A stretch of DNA of 64,000 nt from Flagellimonas pacifica (GTDB lineage Bacteria > Bacteroidota > Bacteroidia > Flavobacteriales > Flavobacteriaceae), in contig NZ_OBEH01000007.1 of the NCBI RefSeq assembly GCF_900215465.1, forward strand, positions 106,844-170,843. Direction: 5' to 3'. Shown here piece after piece: positions 31,490 to 40,597 of this stretch (positions are counted from its first letter, which is position 1; every line of letters begins with the position of its first letter). The position numbers and the translations under genes were made by a program. Under the pieces are notes generated by a model. That model was not told the origin of the DNA. It ran no database searches and saw nothing but the letters and a program-made list of their open reading frames with translations.

Positions 31490-32989
31490 ATGAAAAGAAT
31501 CTCAACTTTCATAATGGTATTGGCATGCGCCTATGCAAGTGCTCAAAATATAAATGATGTTTTACGCTATAGCACAGAAAATATTCTAGGAACCGCTAGA
31601 TTCCAGGCCATGGGAGGTGCTTTTGGCGCCTTAGGAGGGGATTTGTCTTCCTTGAACGTTAACCCTGCAGGTTCTGCGGTTTTTAACTACAGTCAGTTTA
31701 CCATTTCTGGTTCCAATTACAATGTAAGTAATGATGCCCTTTTTGGAAATAACACTCGAAATACCGATATAAATTCAGTAGACCTTAACCAAGTTGGTGG
31801 GGTTTTTGTCTTCAAATCAACAGACAGTCCCTGGAAAAAACTTGCTTTGGCCTTCAATTATGACATGGTTCAAAATTTTGACAATGAATTTTTTGTTGCA
31901 GGGAATACATCCCAGGGAATAGACAATTATTTCCTGAACTTTGCGCAAGGGCAAACCCTTGGTAATTTAAGGGTGCAGCAAGGTGAACGCATAGAGGAAG
32001 CTTATTTAGATATAGGAACAAATCTCGGTTTTGCAACACAACAAGCTTTTCTTGGCTTTCAAGCTGGATTGATTGAGCCCACAGAAGATGTCAATCCCAA
32101 CACTTCTTATTTCTCTAATGCTCAGTACACCAATGTAAATCAAGAATATTTGCAAAGTGTAAGCGGATATAATAGCAAATTCACTTTGAATTTTGCAGGG
32201 CAATATCAAGAGAATCTGTACTTGGGAGCGTCTTTGAATTTTCACTCCATGGTTTATGATAAATTTACCCGCTTGGATGAAAATGGCTATAATGCTGATT
32301 CCCCTGTTCAGTTTACAGCTTTCGACAATTTCCTTCATTCCGAAGGCTATGGTTTCTCATTCAGTTTAGGTGGTATAGCGAAACTAAATGAAAACATAAG
32401 AGTTGGAGGCAGTTACCAGTCCCCTACTTGGTATGAGCTAACGGATGATACATCGCAACGCATCAATTCCACCTTGGCAGAACCAGACATTGGTTCTATA
32501 GATTTTAGCATTGTAAATCTTTTTGAAGAATACAGAATAAAGACACCGGCCAAACTTACAGGAAGTGTTGCCGTTGTTTTTGGCAAAGATGGCCTTTTGA
32601 GTTTTGATTATGGTTATCAAGATATGTCACAGGCCGAACTCCGCCCAACCACTGACCCAAGTTTTGCCTCAGAAAATGAATTTATTTCCAATCAGTTGGG
32701 TCCAACGAACACCTATAGACTCGGTGGTGAATTCCGAATTGAAGAAGTTAGTTTACGAGCAGGCTATAAATATGAAGAAAGCCCTTATGAAAATGGTGAT
32801 ATTGTTGGTGATCTGACAGGTTTCTCTGGAGGTATTGGGTATAATTTTGGAGGAAGCAGATTAGACCTTGCTTTTAGTAGGTCTGAGCAGGATATAAATA
32901 CATTATTGTTTGAATCGGGAATCAATAGTTCTGCCATGATCAACAGGATAAATACCAATATTACCTTGGGATATACCTTAAAATTCTAG
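31490..32989 (+). CDS. OmpP1/FadL-family outer-membrane protein
   Basis: 499 residues with a signal peptide (about 1-20, AYASAQ). The N-terminal block ILGTARFQAMGGAFGALGGDLSSLNVNPAGSAVF is split here as GTARFQAMGGAFGALGGD and LSSLNVNPAGSAVF, and is the hallmark of Bacteroidota FadL-like barrels. The rest is alternating strands ending in LGYTLKF with a C-terminal Phe, as expected for BAM-inserted barrels. Probable role: uptake of hydrophobic compounds. It follows the low-complexity lipoprotein by 40 bp on the same strand. The start is the ATG at 31490; a TTG two codons earlier is less likely. Confidence 0.88.
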   Translation: MKRISTFIMVLACAYASAQNINDVLRYSTENILGTARFQAMGGAFGALGGDLSSLNVNPAGSAVFNYSQFTISGSNYNVSNDALFGNNTRNTDINSVDLNQVGGVFVFKSTDSPWKKLALAFNYDMVQNFDNEFFVAGNTSQGIDNYFLNFAQGQTLGNLRVQQGERIEEAYLDIGTNLGFATQQAFLGFQAGLIEPTEDVNPNTSYFSNAQYTNVNQEYLQSVSGYNSKFTLNFAGQYQENLYLGASLNFHSMVYDKFTRLDENGYNADSPVQFTAFDNFLHSEGYGFSFSLGGIAKLNENIRVGGSYQSPTWYELTDDTSQRINSTLAEPDIGSIDFSIVNLFEEYRIKTPAKLTGSVAVVFGKDGLLSFDYGYQDMSQAELRPTTDPSFASENEFISNQLGPTNTYRLGGEFRIEEVSLRAGYKYEESPYENGDIVGDLTGFSGGIGYNFGGSRLDLAFSRSEQDINTLLFESGINSSAMINRINTNITLGYTLKF

Positions 32990-33010
32990 ATTCAAAAAAA
33001 TGCAACAATC

Positions 33011-33037
33011 AAAGGCCGGAAGTATCTGGCCTTTTTT
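33011..33037. terminator. terminator between convergent genes
   Basis: AAAGGCCGGA / TCTGGCCTTT stem with one G-U pair and an AGTA loop, followed by TTT on the plus strand. It ends the FadL-like gene; the opposite gene stops at 33040. Confidence 0.8.
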
Positions 33038-33039
33038 GT

Positions 33040-34482
33040 TTATCTAACCAGGGAAAAATGTCTTCTAACAGAGCGCGCCAACACTACACCCGAATCATCA
33101 TAATCCAACCGGAACCAATAATCAGAAGAAGGCAATGCCCTACCATTAAAGGTGCCATCCCAAGCACTACCAACACCTAACTGTTTTAACAATTTTCCGT
33201 AACGATCAAAGATAAAAACAACAGGATTTGTCAACTCTTCAATCCCCAATACATTCCATGTATCATGCCTACTATCCCCATTGGGAGTAAAGAATTTTGG
33301 ATAACCAACCACTAAAAACTCTATGGGTTCAGAGGTGCCACAACCGTTTACATCGTTAACAACAACAGAATTCAGCCCCGGAGGCACATTTGAAAATATC
33401 TGATCGGTTTGAAATTCTCCCCCATTGAGTGAATATTCATAGTTCCCGTTTCCTACCGGAACAAACTCAACATTATAAGGATCAGTTTGCTCACTATGAA
33501 CAAAATCATCCAAAACAACAATATCAATATCAGCCGGTGTTGGGGTTGCAAAAAAGGTGATAAGAATATCGTCTTGGATTATTGTCGCAAAAGTAGTTTC
33601 TATGGTCACCCTATATCGTCCGGAATTTGGACTGGTCACGGTCCATTCCGTTTGTCCCGCACCTGTTGCCAAGGTTGTTTCATAAGTGCCATCGTCATCA
33701 GCATCCAGTTCCCAAGTAATATTGGCAATATTTGGGCCTGCCGGAGAATTCAAAGCACTCAATACAATATCGGGATCGCCCTCGCAGGCAATAATGTCCA
33801 ATCCCAAGAACTCATCGCGCAAAGTACAGTCCAGGGCAGTATTTTGGTCAGCTTCTACAGAACTTCCTCTAAAAATCAATTCAAATGGCTCCGGATCACC
33901 ATTAAAATTGGTGCGATAATTGTTGATGAACAAGTAGTATATTTCACCTGCCCTCACATCCAACCATTCATCATAAGTATTCTGGCTTTGTTTAACAAAA
34001 GGTGCACCTACCCTACCATCTGCAAAGTTTACACCTACACCCGTGTAATTGGTATCATTGGTTTCATAATTGCATCGTATGGGTTCCGCTCCGCCACCTA
34101 CTAAAGTACAGAAGTTTTGATTGGCAGTCTGATCAAAAGGACCATATAACGCAAAATCCAACTCAGAAGTAACTACACTTCCAGGAGTCACAGGAAGCGC
34201 TTGAATATCAAACCCAATTTGCCCATCTGTACCTGCTCTAAAAACATACCAAGCTGAGCTGTTCTCCAAATTAGCAGAATCAACACTTCCTTTTTCCAAG
34301 CAACCCGATTGTGTTATAACATCTGGATCAAAATCATCAATATCACCACCGCCATCAAGCACGGATGTAATTGGTGCATCCGCACAAACAGGAATAGCTG
34401 TTCTACAATCTGGAGAATTTTGGGCATTTATGCCAATAGAGAAAAGAAAAAAACAACAGATAGCGCAAAATAGAGCTCTCAT
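33040..34482 (-). CDS. secreted protein with T9SS type B sorting (gliding C-terminal) domain
   Basis: 480 residues. Signal peptide (about 1-20, SIGINAQ), an N-terminal domain shared with the next gene (DCRTAIPVCADAPI, a Trp-Tyr-Phe/Arg core, Cys pairs, about 22-225), an Ig/PKD-like middle (about 230-390) and the type B C-terminal domain (about 395-480): FFTPNGDSRHDTWNVLG, IFDRYGKLLKQL, WDGTFNGRALPSSDYWF. The C-terminal domain directs export by the type IX secretion system, usually to the medium or surface, without the A-LPS signal cleavage of type A. Ligand unknown. It is a paralogue of the gene at 34597. Confidence 0.9.
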   Translation of the reverse strand: MRALFCAICCFFLFSIGINAQNSPDCRTAIPVCADAPITSVLDGGGDIDDFDPDVITQSGCLEKGSVDSANLENSSAWYVFRAGTDGQIGFDIQALPVTPGSVVTSELDFALYGPFDQTANQNFCTLVGGGAEPIRCNYETNDTNYTGVGVNFADGRVGAPFVKQSQNTYDEWLDVRAGEIYYLFINNYRTNFNGDPEPFELIFRGSSVEADQNTALDCTLRDEFLGLDIIACEGDPDIVLSALNSPAGPNIANITWELDADDDGTYETTLATGAGQTEWTVTSPNSGRYRVTIETTFATIIQDDILITFFATPTPADIDIVVLDDFVHSEQTDPYNVEFVPVGNGNYEYSLNGGEFQTDQIFSNVPPGLNSVVVNDVNGCGTSEPIEFLVVGYPKFFTPNGDSRHDTWNVLGIEELTNPVVFIFDRYGKLLKQLGVGSAWDGTFNGRALPSSDYWFRLDYDDSGVVLARSVRRHFSLVR

Positions 34483-34529
34483 AGAATTTGGGGCTAAAGG
34501 TTATTCTAGAATCTAACCTGTATAACTCC

Positions 34530-34546
34530 CTAAAACCTGGTTTTAG
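34530..34546. promoter_or_regulatory. 17-bp perfect palindrome between the two T9SS type B genes
   Basis: CTAAAACC and GGTTTTAG arms around one T, 48 bp upstream of the ATG at 34482. On the plus strand it is followed by TATTTTTT. It may be an operator of the downstream gene or part of a terminator. Confidence 0.4.
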
Positions 34547-34596
34547 TATTTTTTAACCGAAAAATTATACACTTAATCGATAAAATGCACTTTTAG

Positions 34597-36399
34597 CTAT
34601 CTTCTCAATGAAAAATGGTTCTTAAGGTGTTTGGCATTGACACGGTTTCCGTCATTGTCCAAATAGGATAATTTAAACCAATAATCAGTCGACGGAAGTG
34701 GTTTCCCGTTAAAACTACCATCCCATCCTGAATTAAACTCGGTCAATTGTTTTATCAACTTACCATAACGATCATATATAGTTACTATGGGCGTGTTCAA
34801 TACTGAAAGTCCTTCTATTTGCCAACTCTCATTAAGCACATCTCCGTTGGGAGAAAAAATCGGCGGAAATCCTACAACAACAAAACTCTCTGTTACCACC
34901 CCACATCCAAAGGCATCTCTAGCACTTATGGTATGCGTACCACCTGGCACCTCGTTAAAAACCGAACTGGTTTGATAAGGACCTCCGTTCAAACTGTATT
35001 CAAAATCTCCTTCCGCTTCATTTGTAATTGTAACCGTATTGCTTGGACTTAGGTCTCTAAAATCCACATCTACCGATATTACAGGAACTTCAGAGATGGA
35101 CACGTTAACCGTTCTACTAGCTGAACAATTCACCCCACCCGAAGAATGTGTGACCGTTAGCTCATACGCTCCTTCTTGTGACACTACCAAACTTGGCGTT
35201 AACTCCCCGGTACTCCACTGATAGGTATATGATGGATTGGGAATAGTCTCTCCAATAGTGATAGTGGCTCCGTCACATACCGTTTCATTCTCAGAAAAGG
35301 TCAACTCTGGTGTTTCAATTGCATCAATGGTAAAACTTTGTGAGGCGTCATAGCAATTTGGATTGGACAAAGAAGCAGTTCTTACATAGATAACTTCTTG
35401 CCCTGAACTTTTTGGATATTGTTTTAGTAAAGGATTGGTTCCAGAATTTGCATCTGTTTGAGAATTATGATAGCTCACAAGAAAATCATTGGGGTTTTGG
35501 GCACCTATCGCCTCTGTATCCTTAGTTGTTAAGTCAATGATCATCCCAGAGACATGACATAAAGTTTCGTCAATTAGCATTCCAGTTGTCGGCACTGGGT
35601 TAAAAGCCACCTGCACATCACTTATAATTGAGCCTGTAGCAGTAGTTACGAGCACTCTATATATTGCAGAACCAATAACATTCAATGTAGGGTTAACTTC
35701 TCCAGCAATTACTTGAAATCCACTTCCGGCATCGCTATACCATGTATAACTGGTTGCTCCTATCATGGTAGCATCCAATGTAATGGCATCTCCTTCGCAA
35801 GCCGCAATTGGAGAACCCAATAGATTGTTCACTATAGAGCAATCCAACGCATCAGTTGGATTTGTACTAAAAACATTTCCTGTAAATTGAATGGAAAAAC
35901 CAGAATTTACGTTGCTGAAATTGTTGATCAACAAAAAATAATCCTCTCCTGCATTTACATCAAGCCAATCTTCATAGTGCACCGAATTTTCATCACCAGT
36001 AGGGTCTTCCCCAACACCAATAAATGATTTATTTTCGCTGTTATCAAAGAAATTGCATCTTACTGGATCTCCCAAATTGTTACAATCACTTGCTCTGTAC
36101 AATGCAAAATCCCAGTCTTCAGAACTATCGTGGCCAATGTTAAACCCTAATTGACCAGCTGCCATGGTTCTAAACCTGTACCAACCAGAATTGGATTCAA
36201 TAACCCCAGAAAGTGACCGTTCCAAACATCCACTAGAGTTCGCTCCATTGAAGTCATCACTCCCAAAACCGTTTGCCCCTCCATTAATAGGGGTATTATT
36301 GCATATGGGAACAGCACTACCGCAGTCAGAAGTAACTTGCGCATAGGCCGATTGGCAGAATAAAACAACCACTAAAACCTTCAATACTCGTCTCACCAT
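34597..36399 (-). CDS. secreted protein with T9SS type B sorting domain (paralogue)
   Basis: 600 residues. Signal peptide (about 1-20), the same N-terminal domain as its neighbour (DCGSAVPICNNTPI ... GWYRFRTMAAGQLGFNI), two to three Ig-like segments (about 185-510, including a SprB-like stretch TYQWSTGE), and a type B C-terminal domain from about 515 (IFSPNGDVLNESWQIEG, IYDRYGKLIKQL, WDGSFNGKPLPSTDYWF). The pair looks like a tandem duplication with later loss or gain of Ig repeats. It probably acts outside the cell as an adhesin or binding protein; the ligand is unknown. Confidence 0.9.
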   Translation of the reverse strand: MVRRVLKVLVVVLFCQSAYAQVTSDCGSAVPICNNTPINGGANGFGSDDFNGANSSGCLERSLSGVIESNSGWYRFRTMAAGQLGFNIGHDSSEDWDFALYRASDCNNLGDPVRCNFFDNSENKSFIGVGEDPTGDENSVHYEDWLDVNAGEDYFLLINNFSNVNSGFSIQFTGNVFSTNPTDALDCSIVNNLLGSPIAACEGDAITLDATMIGATSYTWYSDAGSGFQVIAGEVNPTLNVIGSAIYRVLVTTATGSIISDVQVAFNPVPTTGMLIDETLCHVSGMIIDLTTKDTEAIGAQNPNDFLVSYHNSQTDANSGTNPLLKQYPKSSGQEVIYVRTASLSNPNCYDASQSFTIDAIETPELTFSENETVCDGATITIGETIPNPSYTYQWSTGELTPSLVVSQEGAYELTVTHSSGGVNCSASRTVNVSISEVPVISVDVDFRDLSPSNTVTITNEAEGDFEYSLNGGPYQTSSVFNEVPGGTHTISARDAFGCGVVTESFVVVGFPPIFSPNGDVLNESWQIEGLSVLNTPIVTIYDRYGKLIKQLTEFNSGWDGSFNGKPLPSTDYWFKLSYLDNDGNRVNAKHLKNHFSLRR

Positions 36400-36505
36400 A
36401 AAGGGTTGTAAGTTTGGGTGTTATAAAAGTAAAGTGCCTTTCCTCTTAACAATAATTTATGTTGTCAAACCAAGCATAGCAGATGTTAAATAGGGTTTTA
36501 ATGTA

Positions 36506-36513
36506 TATCTTTG
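36506..36513 (+). promoter_or_regulatory. candidate -7 promoter box for folE
   Basis: TATCTTTG, a strong TAnnTTTG match 21 bp before the ATG at 36534. It lies inside the longer reading frame that could begin at 36483, which argues for the shorter protein. Confidence 0.55.
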
Positions 36514-36533
36514 CTTTCTTGAAGAAAAAGGAA

Positions 36534-37214
36534 ATGAAATTAGAGCAAGCATTGGAAGAACAATACGAAGAAAGGGGCAATGACCATATAGGTTCTGCAT
36601 CAGAAACACCAATTAGGGAAGATGCTTTTATATTGAGTGATGAGGAAAAGATTGAACGAATACAAAAAAGTGTTCGTGAAATTATGTTGACCCTTGGCCT
36701 AGACTTGGATGACGATAGTCTTAACGGCACCCCAAAAAGGGTAGCCAAAATGTACGTTCAAGAGGTTTTTGGAGGTTTACACCCCAAAAGAAAACCAAAA
36801 TCTTCAACCTTTAAGAACAAATACAAGTATGGAGAAATGTTGGTTGAAAAGAACATTGTTCTATATTCTACATGCGAACATCACCTACTACCAATCATAG
36901 GTAGAGCTCATATTGCCTACATCTCTAATGGAACCGTGGTAGGTCTTTCCAAAATGAATCGCGTAGTGGACTATTTTGCCAAACGTCCACAGGTACAAGA
37001 AAGATTGAACATCCAAATTGTAAAAGAGCTTCAAAACGTACTGGGAACAGAAGATGTGGCCTGTGTTATCGATGCAAAACACCTTTGTGTCAATTCAAGG
37101 GGAATCCGTGATATTGAAAGTAGCACGGTTACTGCCGAGTATGGTGGAAAATTCAAAGATGAAGCCATACGCAGGGAGTTTTTGGACTACATTAACCTAG
37201 ATACCGACTTTTAA
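36534..37214 (+). CDS. folE: GTP cyclohydrolase I
   Basis: 226 residues from the ATG at 36534. It converts GTP to dihydroneopterin triphosphate, the first step of folate and pterin synthesis. Zinc and catalytic residues are present in CEHHLLPIIGRAHIAYI (Cys and His ligands) and the C-terminal Cys-Val-Ile-Asp-Ala-Lys-His-Leu-Cys block. The frame stays open to an ATG 17 codons further upstream, but a -7 promoter box inside that extension and an AAAGGAA before 36534 support the shorter form. cysS follows after 14 bp. Confidence 0.95.
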   Translation: MKLEQALEEQYEERGNDHIGSASETPIREDAFILSDEEKIERIQKSVREIMLTLGLDLDDDSLNGTPKRVAKMYVQEVFGGLHPKRKPKSSTFKNKYKYGEMLVEKNIVLYSTCEHHLLPIIGRAHIAYISNGTVVGLSKMNRVVDYFAKRPQVQERLNIQIVKELQNVLGTEDVACVIDAKHLCVNSRGIRDIESSTVTAEYGGKFKDEAIRREFLDYINLDTDF

Positions 37215-37228
37215 TCCTAAGTTTTTCA

Positions 37229-38710
37229 ATGCAGCTTTATAAGAATCAGAACCTAAGAGTACACAATTCACTTTCGGGACAAAAAGAGGCTTTTCAGCCT
37301 ATAAATGAAGGGCACATTGGCATGTATGTTTGTGGACCAACCGTTTACAGTAACGTACACTTGGGAAATTGCCGTACGTTCATGTCCTTTGATATGATTT
37401 TCCGTTATTTCAAACATTTAGGTTATAAAGTGCGCTACGTAAGAAATATTACAGATGCCGGGCATTTGGAAAACGATGCGGATGAAGGTGAGGACAAAAT
37501 TGCCAAAAAGGCAAAATTGGAGCAGATTGAACCTATGGAAGTGGTACAACGCTATACAGTTGACTTTCATGAAACATTGCAAAAGTTCAACTTTTTGCCT
37601 CCAAGTATTGAGCCAACCGCCACAGGACATATTATTGAACAAATTGAAATCATAAAAGAAATCCTGGAAAAAGGCTTTGCATACGAAGTAAATGGTTCAG
37701 TTTACTTTGATGTCCCCAAGTTCAATGAGAGTCATGAATATGGCAAACTAAGTGGCAGAAAGCTAGAGGACATGATTGCGAATACGAGAGAACTCACAGC
37801 ACAAAGTGAAAAAAGAAGTCCGCAGGATTTTGCGCTATGGAAAAAAGCAGAACCACAGCACATAATGCGCTGGCCTTCTCCATGGGGAGATGGTTTCCCA
37901 GGCTGGCATCTGGAGTGTACTGCAATGAGCACAAAGTATTTAGGAGAAACCTTTGACATACATGGTGGCGGAATGGACCTAAAATTTCCACATCATGAAT
38001 GTGAAATTGCACAATCCGAAGCAAGCACAGGAAAATCCCCAGTTAAATACTGGCTTCATGCCAATATGTTGACATTGAACGGCAAAAAAATGTCGAAATC
38101 AACAGGCAATAATATTTATCCATCAGAAATGTTCAGCGGTGAAAACAATATTATGAGCAAGGCATATGCACCTGCCGTGGTACGTTTTTTTATGATGCAG
38201 GCTCATTATACCAGTATTTTAGACCTAAGTGATGATGCATTGCAGGCTTCAGAAAAAGGCTATAACCGCCTAATGGATGCCATGGAATGCTTTGAAGACT
38301 TAAAAACAGAGTTGAAATCTGACTTTGATTACAAAACATGGCAACAAAAATGCTATGATGCCATGAACGATGATTTTAACACACCCATCCTCATCGCCCA
38401 CATTTTTGATGCCGTGAAGCATATCAATCTAATCAAAGAAGGAAATGAAAGTATTTCTCAAGAAGATAAAACCTTGCTCCAAACAACCTTGCATAATTTT
38501 GTATACGATATTTTAGGTATAGAAAATCAAAAAGCTATAAAAAACGACACTAGTGCCCTAAGTGGTGTAATGGAGTTGTTAATACAGTTACGTAATGAGG
38601 CACGAGCCAATAAAGACTTTGCAACATCAGACAAGATTAGGGATGAACTCACCGCTTTGGGCATTCAGCTTAAAGATGGAAAAGAAGGAACTACTTTTAG
38701 CGTAAATTAA
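37229..38710 (+). CDS. cysS: cysteine-tRNA ligase
   Basis: 493 residues, full-length class I synthetase. The HIGH motif is VHLGNCRT (about 41-48), zinc ligands include Cys31 and the later CTAMS and HHECEIAQSE segments, and the KMSKS loop is KKMSKSTGN (about 288-296). The C-terminal anticodon-binding helices end in DGKEGTTFSVN. It charges tRNA-Cys. It is co-transcribed with folE and is followed 30 bp later by yidD. Confidence 0.97.
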   Translation: MQLYKNQNLRVHNSLSGQKEAFQPINEGHIGMYVCGPTVYSNVHLGNCRTFMSFDMIFRYFKHLGYKVRYVRNITDAGHLENDADEGEDKIAKKAKLEQIEPMEVVQRYTVDFHETLQKFNFLPPSIEPTATGHIIEQIEIIKEILEKGFAYEVNGSVYFDVPKFNESHEYGKLSGRKLEDMIANTRELTAQSEKRSPQDFALWKKAEPQHIMRWPSPWGDGFPGWHLECTAMSTKYLGETFDIHGGGMDLKFPHHECEIAQSEASTGKSPVKYWLHANMLTLNGKKMSKSTGNNIYPSEMFSGENNIMSKAYAPAVVRFFMMQAHYTSILDLSDDALQASEKGYNRLMDAMECFEDLKTELKSDFDYKTWQQKCYDAMNDDFNTPILIAHIFDAVKHINLIKEGNESISQEDKTLLQTTLHNFVYDILGIENQKAIKNDTSALSGVMELLIQLRNEARANKDFATSDKIRDELTALGIQLKDGKEGTTFSVN

Positions 38711-38740
38711 TGGTGAATAAGCCGTGAAGAACATAAAGGA

Positions 38741-38968
38741 ATGACATTCAAAAAAATACTCATTGCCCCTTTTGTTCTTTTGGTTAGACTTTACCAACTT
38801 TTAATTTCACCACTAACTCCGGCCACTTGCCGTTATTCTCCAACATGCTCTGCATACACATTGGAGGCTCTCAAAAAACATGGTCTTTTTAAGGGCGGCT
38901 GGCTTTCTTTAAAAAGAATTTTCAGTTGTCATCCATGGGGCGGAAAAGGTTATGATCCTGTACCTTAA
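38741..38968 (+). CDS. yidD: membrane protein insertion efficiency factor YidD
   Basis: 75 residues, the standard size. It contains LISPLTPATCRYSPTCSAYT with the two conserved Cys residues, and CHPWGGKGYDPVP at the end. It is a small amphipathic membrane-associated protein that aids YidC. It lies 30 bp after cysS on the same strand; it is usually next to rnpA and yidC elsewhere, so the location is atypical but common in flavobacteria. Confidence 0.96.
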   Translation: MTFKKILIAPFVLLVRLYQLLISPLTPATCRYSPTCSAYTLEALKKHGLFKGGWLSLKRIFSCHPWGGKGYDPVP

Positions 38969-39111
38969 ACCATGTTCCCAAATCAAAATATGGATTGAAG
39001 TTTGTTTGCATCCCAACTATAATGTCAACATCTCATAATTTAATCTAAAATCTAACTTCTAAAAGCAAAGTGATCTAACATCTTTAAGTATATTAGTCCA
39101 AAATTTTTTAC

Positions 39112-40074
39112 ATGTACTTCCTTGGCTTTAATTGGAATCCAGATGGCACCCTATTTAAATTAGGTTTCATCCAAATCAAATATTACAACCTACTCTGGAT
39201 AGCTGCTTTTGTAGCTGGGTGGTACATCATCAAAAAAATCTTTTTGAACGAGAAGAAGTCCATGCAACAGGTGGATTCACTTTTTATGTATGGACTTGTC
39301 TCCATAATGCTGGGTGCTCGTTTAGGGCATGTCATTTTTTATGATTGGCCCTATTACAAAAATCACTTGGCAGAAATTTTGTTACCAATTCGTGAAAGTG
39401 CCAATGAGTCCCTTTTTGGTTTTATAAATGGGTATGAATTTACCGGCTTCACAGGATTGGCCAGCCACGGTGCCACCATTGCCGCTATAATTGGGGTTTG
39501 GTTGTATTGCAGAAAATGGAAGGACATTAATATGCTTTGGCTGTTGGACAGAATGGTTGTTCCATCTGCCATAGGAGCTTGCTTTGTAAGGTTGGGCAAC
39601 TTTTTTAACTCTGAGATCAATGGTAAGGTAGTGGATAAGTCCTATGCCATGGCTGTACGTTTTATTCGTGATTCTGATGATATGCCTGCGTATAAGGCCA
39701 TAGCCCTGACCAAGGAAAAAACTGCAAGTGCGGCCTATAAGGCCATTGAACATAATCCAGAATTTTCCGGAGTTTTGGAATCCATTCCATTTCGCCATCC
39801 CGCACAACTCTATGAATCTATCTGTTACCTTCTGCTTTTTCTCTTATTGTATAGGTTTTATTGGAAAACCAATAAAAAAGATAAAGTAGGGTATCTGTTT
39901 GGCCTCTTTATGGTTGGGTTATGGACCACACGTTTTTTAATTGAATATTTTAAAAAGAGCCAGGGAGGTTTTGAAGAATCTTTGGGCCTTCTTTCCACCG
40001 GCCAATGGTTGAGCATTCCTATGATTTTAGTTGGCCTCTACTTTATGTTCAGACCATCACCCAGTGCACAATAA
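39112..40074 (+). CDS. lgt: phosphatidylglycerol-prolipoprotein diacylglyceryl transferase
   Basis: 320 residues with seven membrane helices. It transfers diacylglycerol to the lipobox Cys, the first step of lipoprotein maturation, which matters in a genome with this many lipoproteins. Conserved signatures are present: GLASHGATIAAIIGV (about 117-131), the Lgt signature RLGNFFNSEINGK (about 161-173) and RHPAQLYES (about 225-233). The roughly 50-residue insert between the last two is usual for Bacteroidota. A DUF192 gene starts 10 bp later. Confidence 0.97.
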   Translation: MYFLGFNWNPDGTLFKLGFIQIKYYNLLWIAAFVAGWYIIKKIFLNEKKSMQQVDSLFMYGLVSIMLGARLGHVIFYDWPYYKNHLAEILLPIRESANESLFGFINGYEFTGFTGLASHGATIAAIIGVWLYCRKWKDINMLWLLDRMVVPSAIGACFVRLGNFFNSEINGKVVDKSYAMAVRFIRDSDDMPAYKAIALTKEKTASAAYKAIEHNPEFSGVLESIPFRHPAQLYESICYLLLFLLLYRFYWKTNKKDKVGYLFGLFMVGLWTTRFLIEYFKKSQGGFEESLGLLSTGQWLSIPMILVGLYFMFRPSPSAQ

Positions 40075-40084
40075 ACAATTTACG

Positions 40085-40597
40085 ATGACCAATTATCAAT
40101 TACTGCCTTCAAAACATACTCGTTTCTTTGTCTTGATAATTTTTAGTGCTTTTGCAATTGTCTGTTGCAAGTCAGAATCCAAAAAGGAAATCAAAACGGA
40201 AAATATAAGTTTCACCAAAGAGGGTGAGTTAACTATTACAAAACCAGAAAACGATTCTATCATTGCTAATTTCGATATTGAAATTGCCCAATCTTCTTAC
40301 GAAACGGAAACGGGATTAATGTACCGGGAATCTATGAAAGACACCCAAGGGATGTTGTTTATTTTTGATGATGTGGCCATGCACTCTTTCTACATGAAGA
40401 ACACCCAAATTCCACTGGATATTATCTATATAGATGAAAATTTAAAAATTGCCAGTTTTCAAAAAAATGCCAAACCTTTTGATGAAACCGGTCTATCTTC
40501 TGGAGTTCCAATAAAGTATGTATTGGAAATCAATGCAGGACTTTCCGACCAGTTGGGCTTAATAGTTGGTGATAGTGTTTCCTATAACAAACTATAA
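40085..40597 (+). CDS. DUF192 family lipoprotein-like protein
   Basis: 170 residues from the ATG at 40085. A hydrophobic N-terminus with a lipobox-like Val-Cys-Cys (about 28-30) precedes the DUF192 domain (about 55-165): YETETGLMYRESMKDTQGMLFIFDD, HSFYMKNTQIPLDIIYID, and LEINAGLSDQLGL, each split across strands. DUF192 proteins are small beta-barrels of unknown function in the periplasm or attached to a membrane. An upstream TTG at 40031 would put the start inside lgt and is rejected. Its stop overlaps the next ATG by 1 bp. Confidence 0.9.
   Translation: MTNYQLLPSKHTRFFVLIIFSAFAIVCCKSESKKEIKTENISFTKEGELTITKPENDSIIANFDIEIAQSSYETETGLMYRESMKDTQGMLFIFDDVAMHSFYMKNTQIPLDIIYIDENLKIASFQKNAKPFDETGLSSGVPIKYVLEINAGLSDQLGLIVGDSVSYNKL

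Noticed and set aside
33487..34104. 205-codon open frame on the plus strand
   Set aside because: Lies antisense to the well-supported T9SS type B gene and has no recognisable domain or start context.
36483..36533. Longer folE start at 36483
   Set aside because: A TATCTTTG promoter box at 36506-36513 would be inside the coding sequence, and the extra residues are not typical of FolE.
40031..40084. TTG start that would lengthen the DUF192 protein
   Set aside because: It lies inside lgt and its extension is not signal-peptide-like; the ATG at 40085 gives a clean N-terminus.
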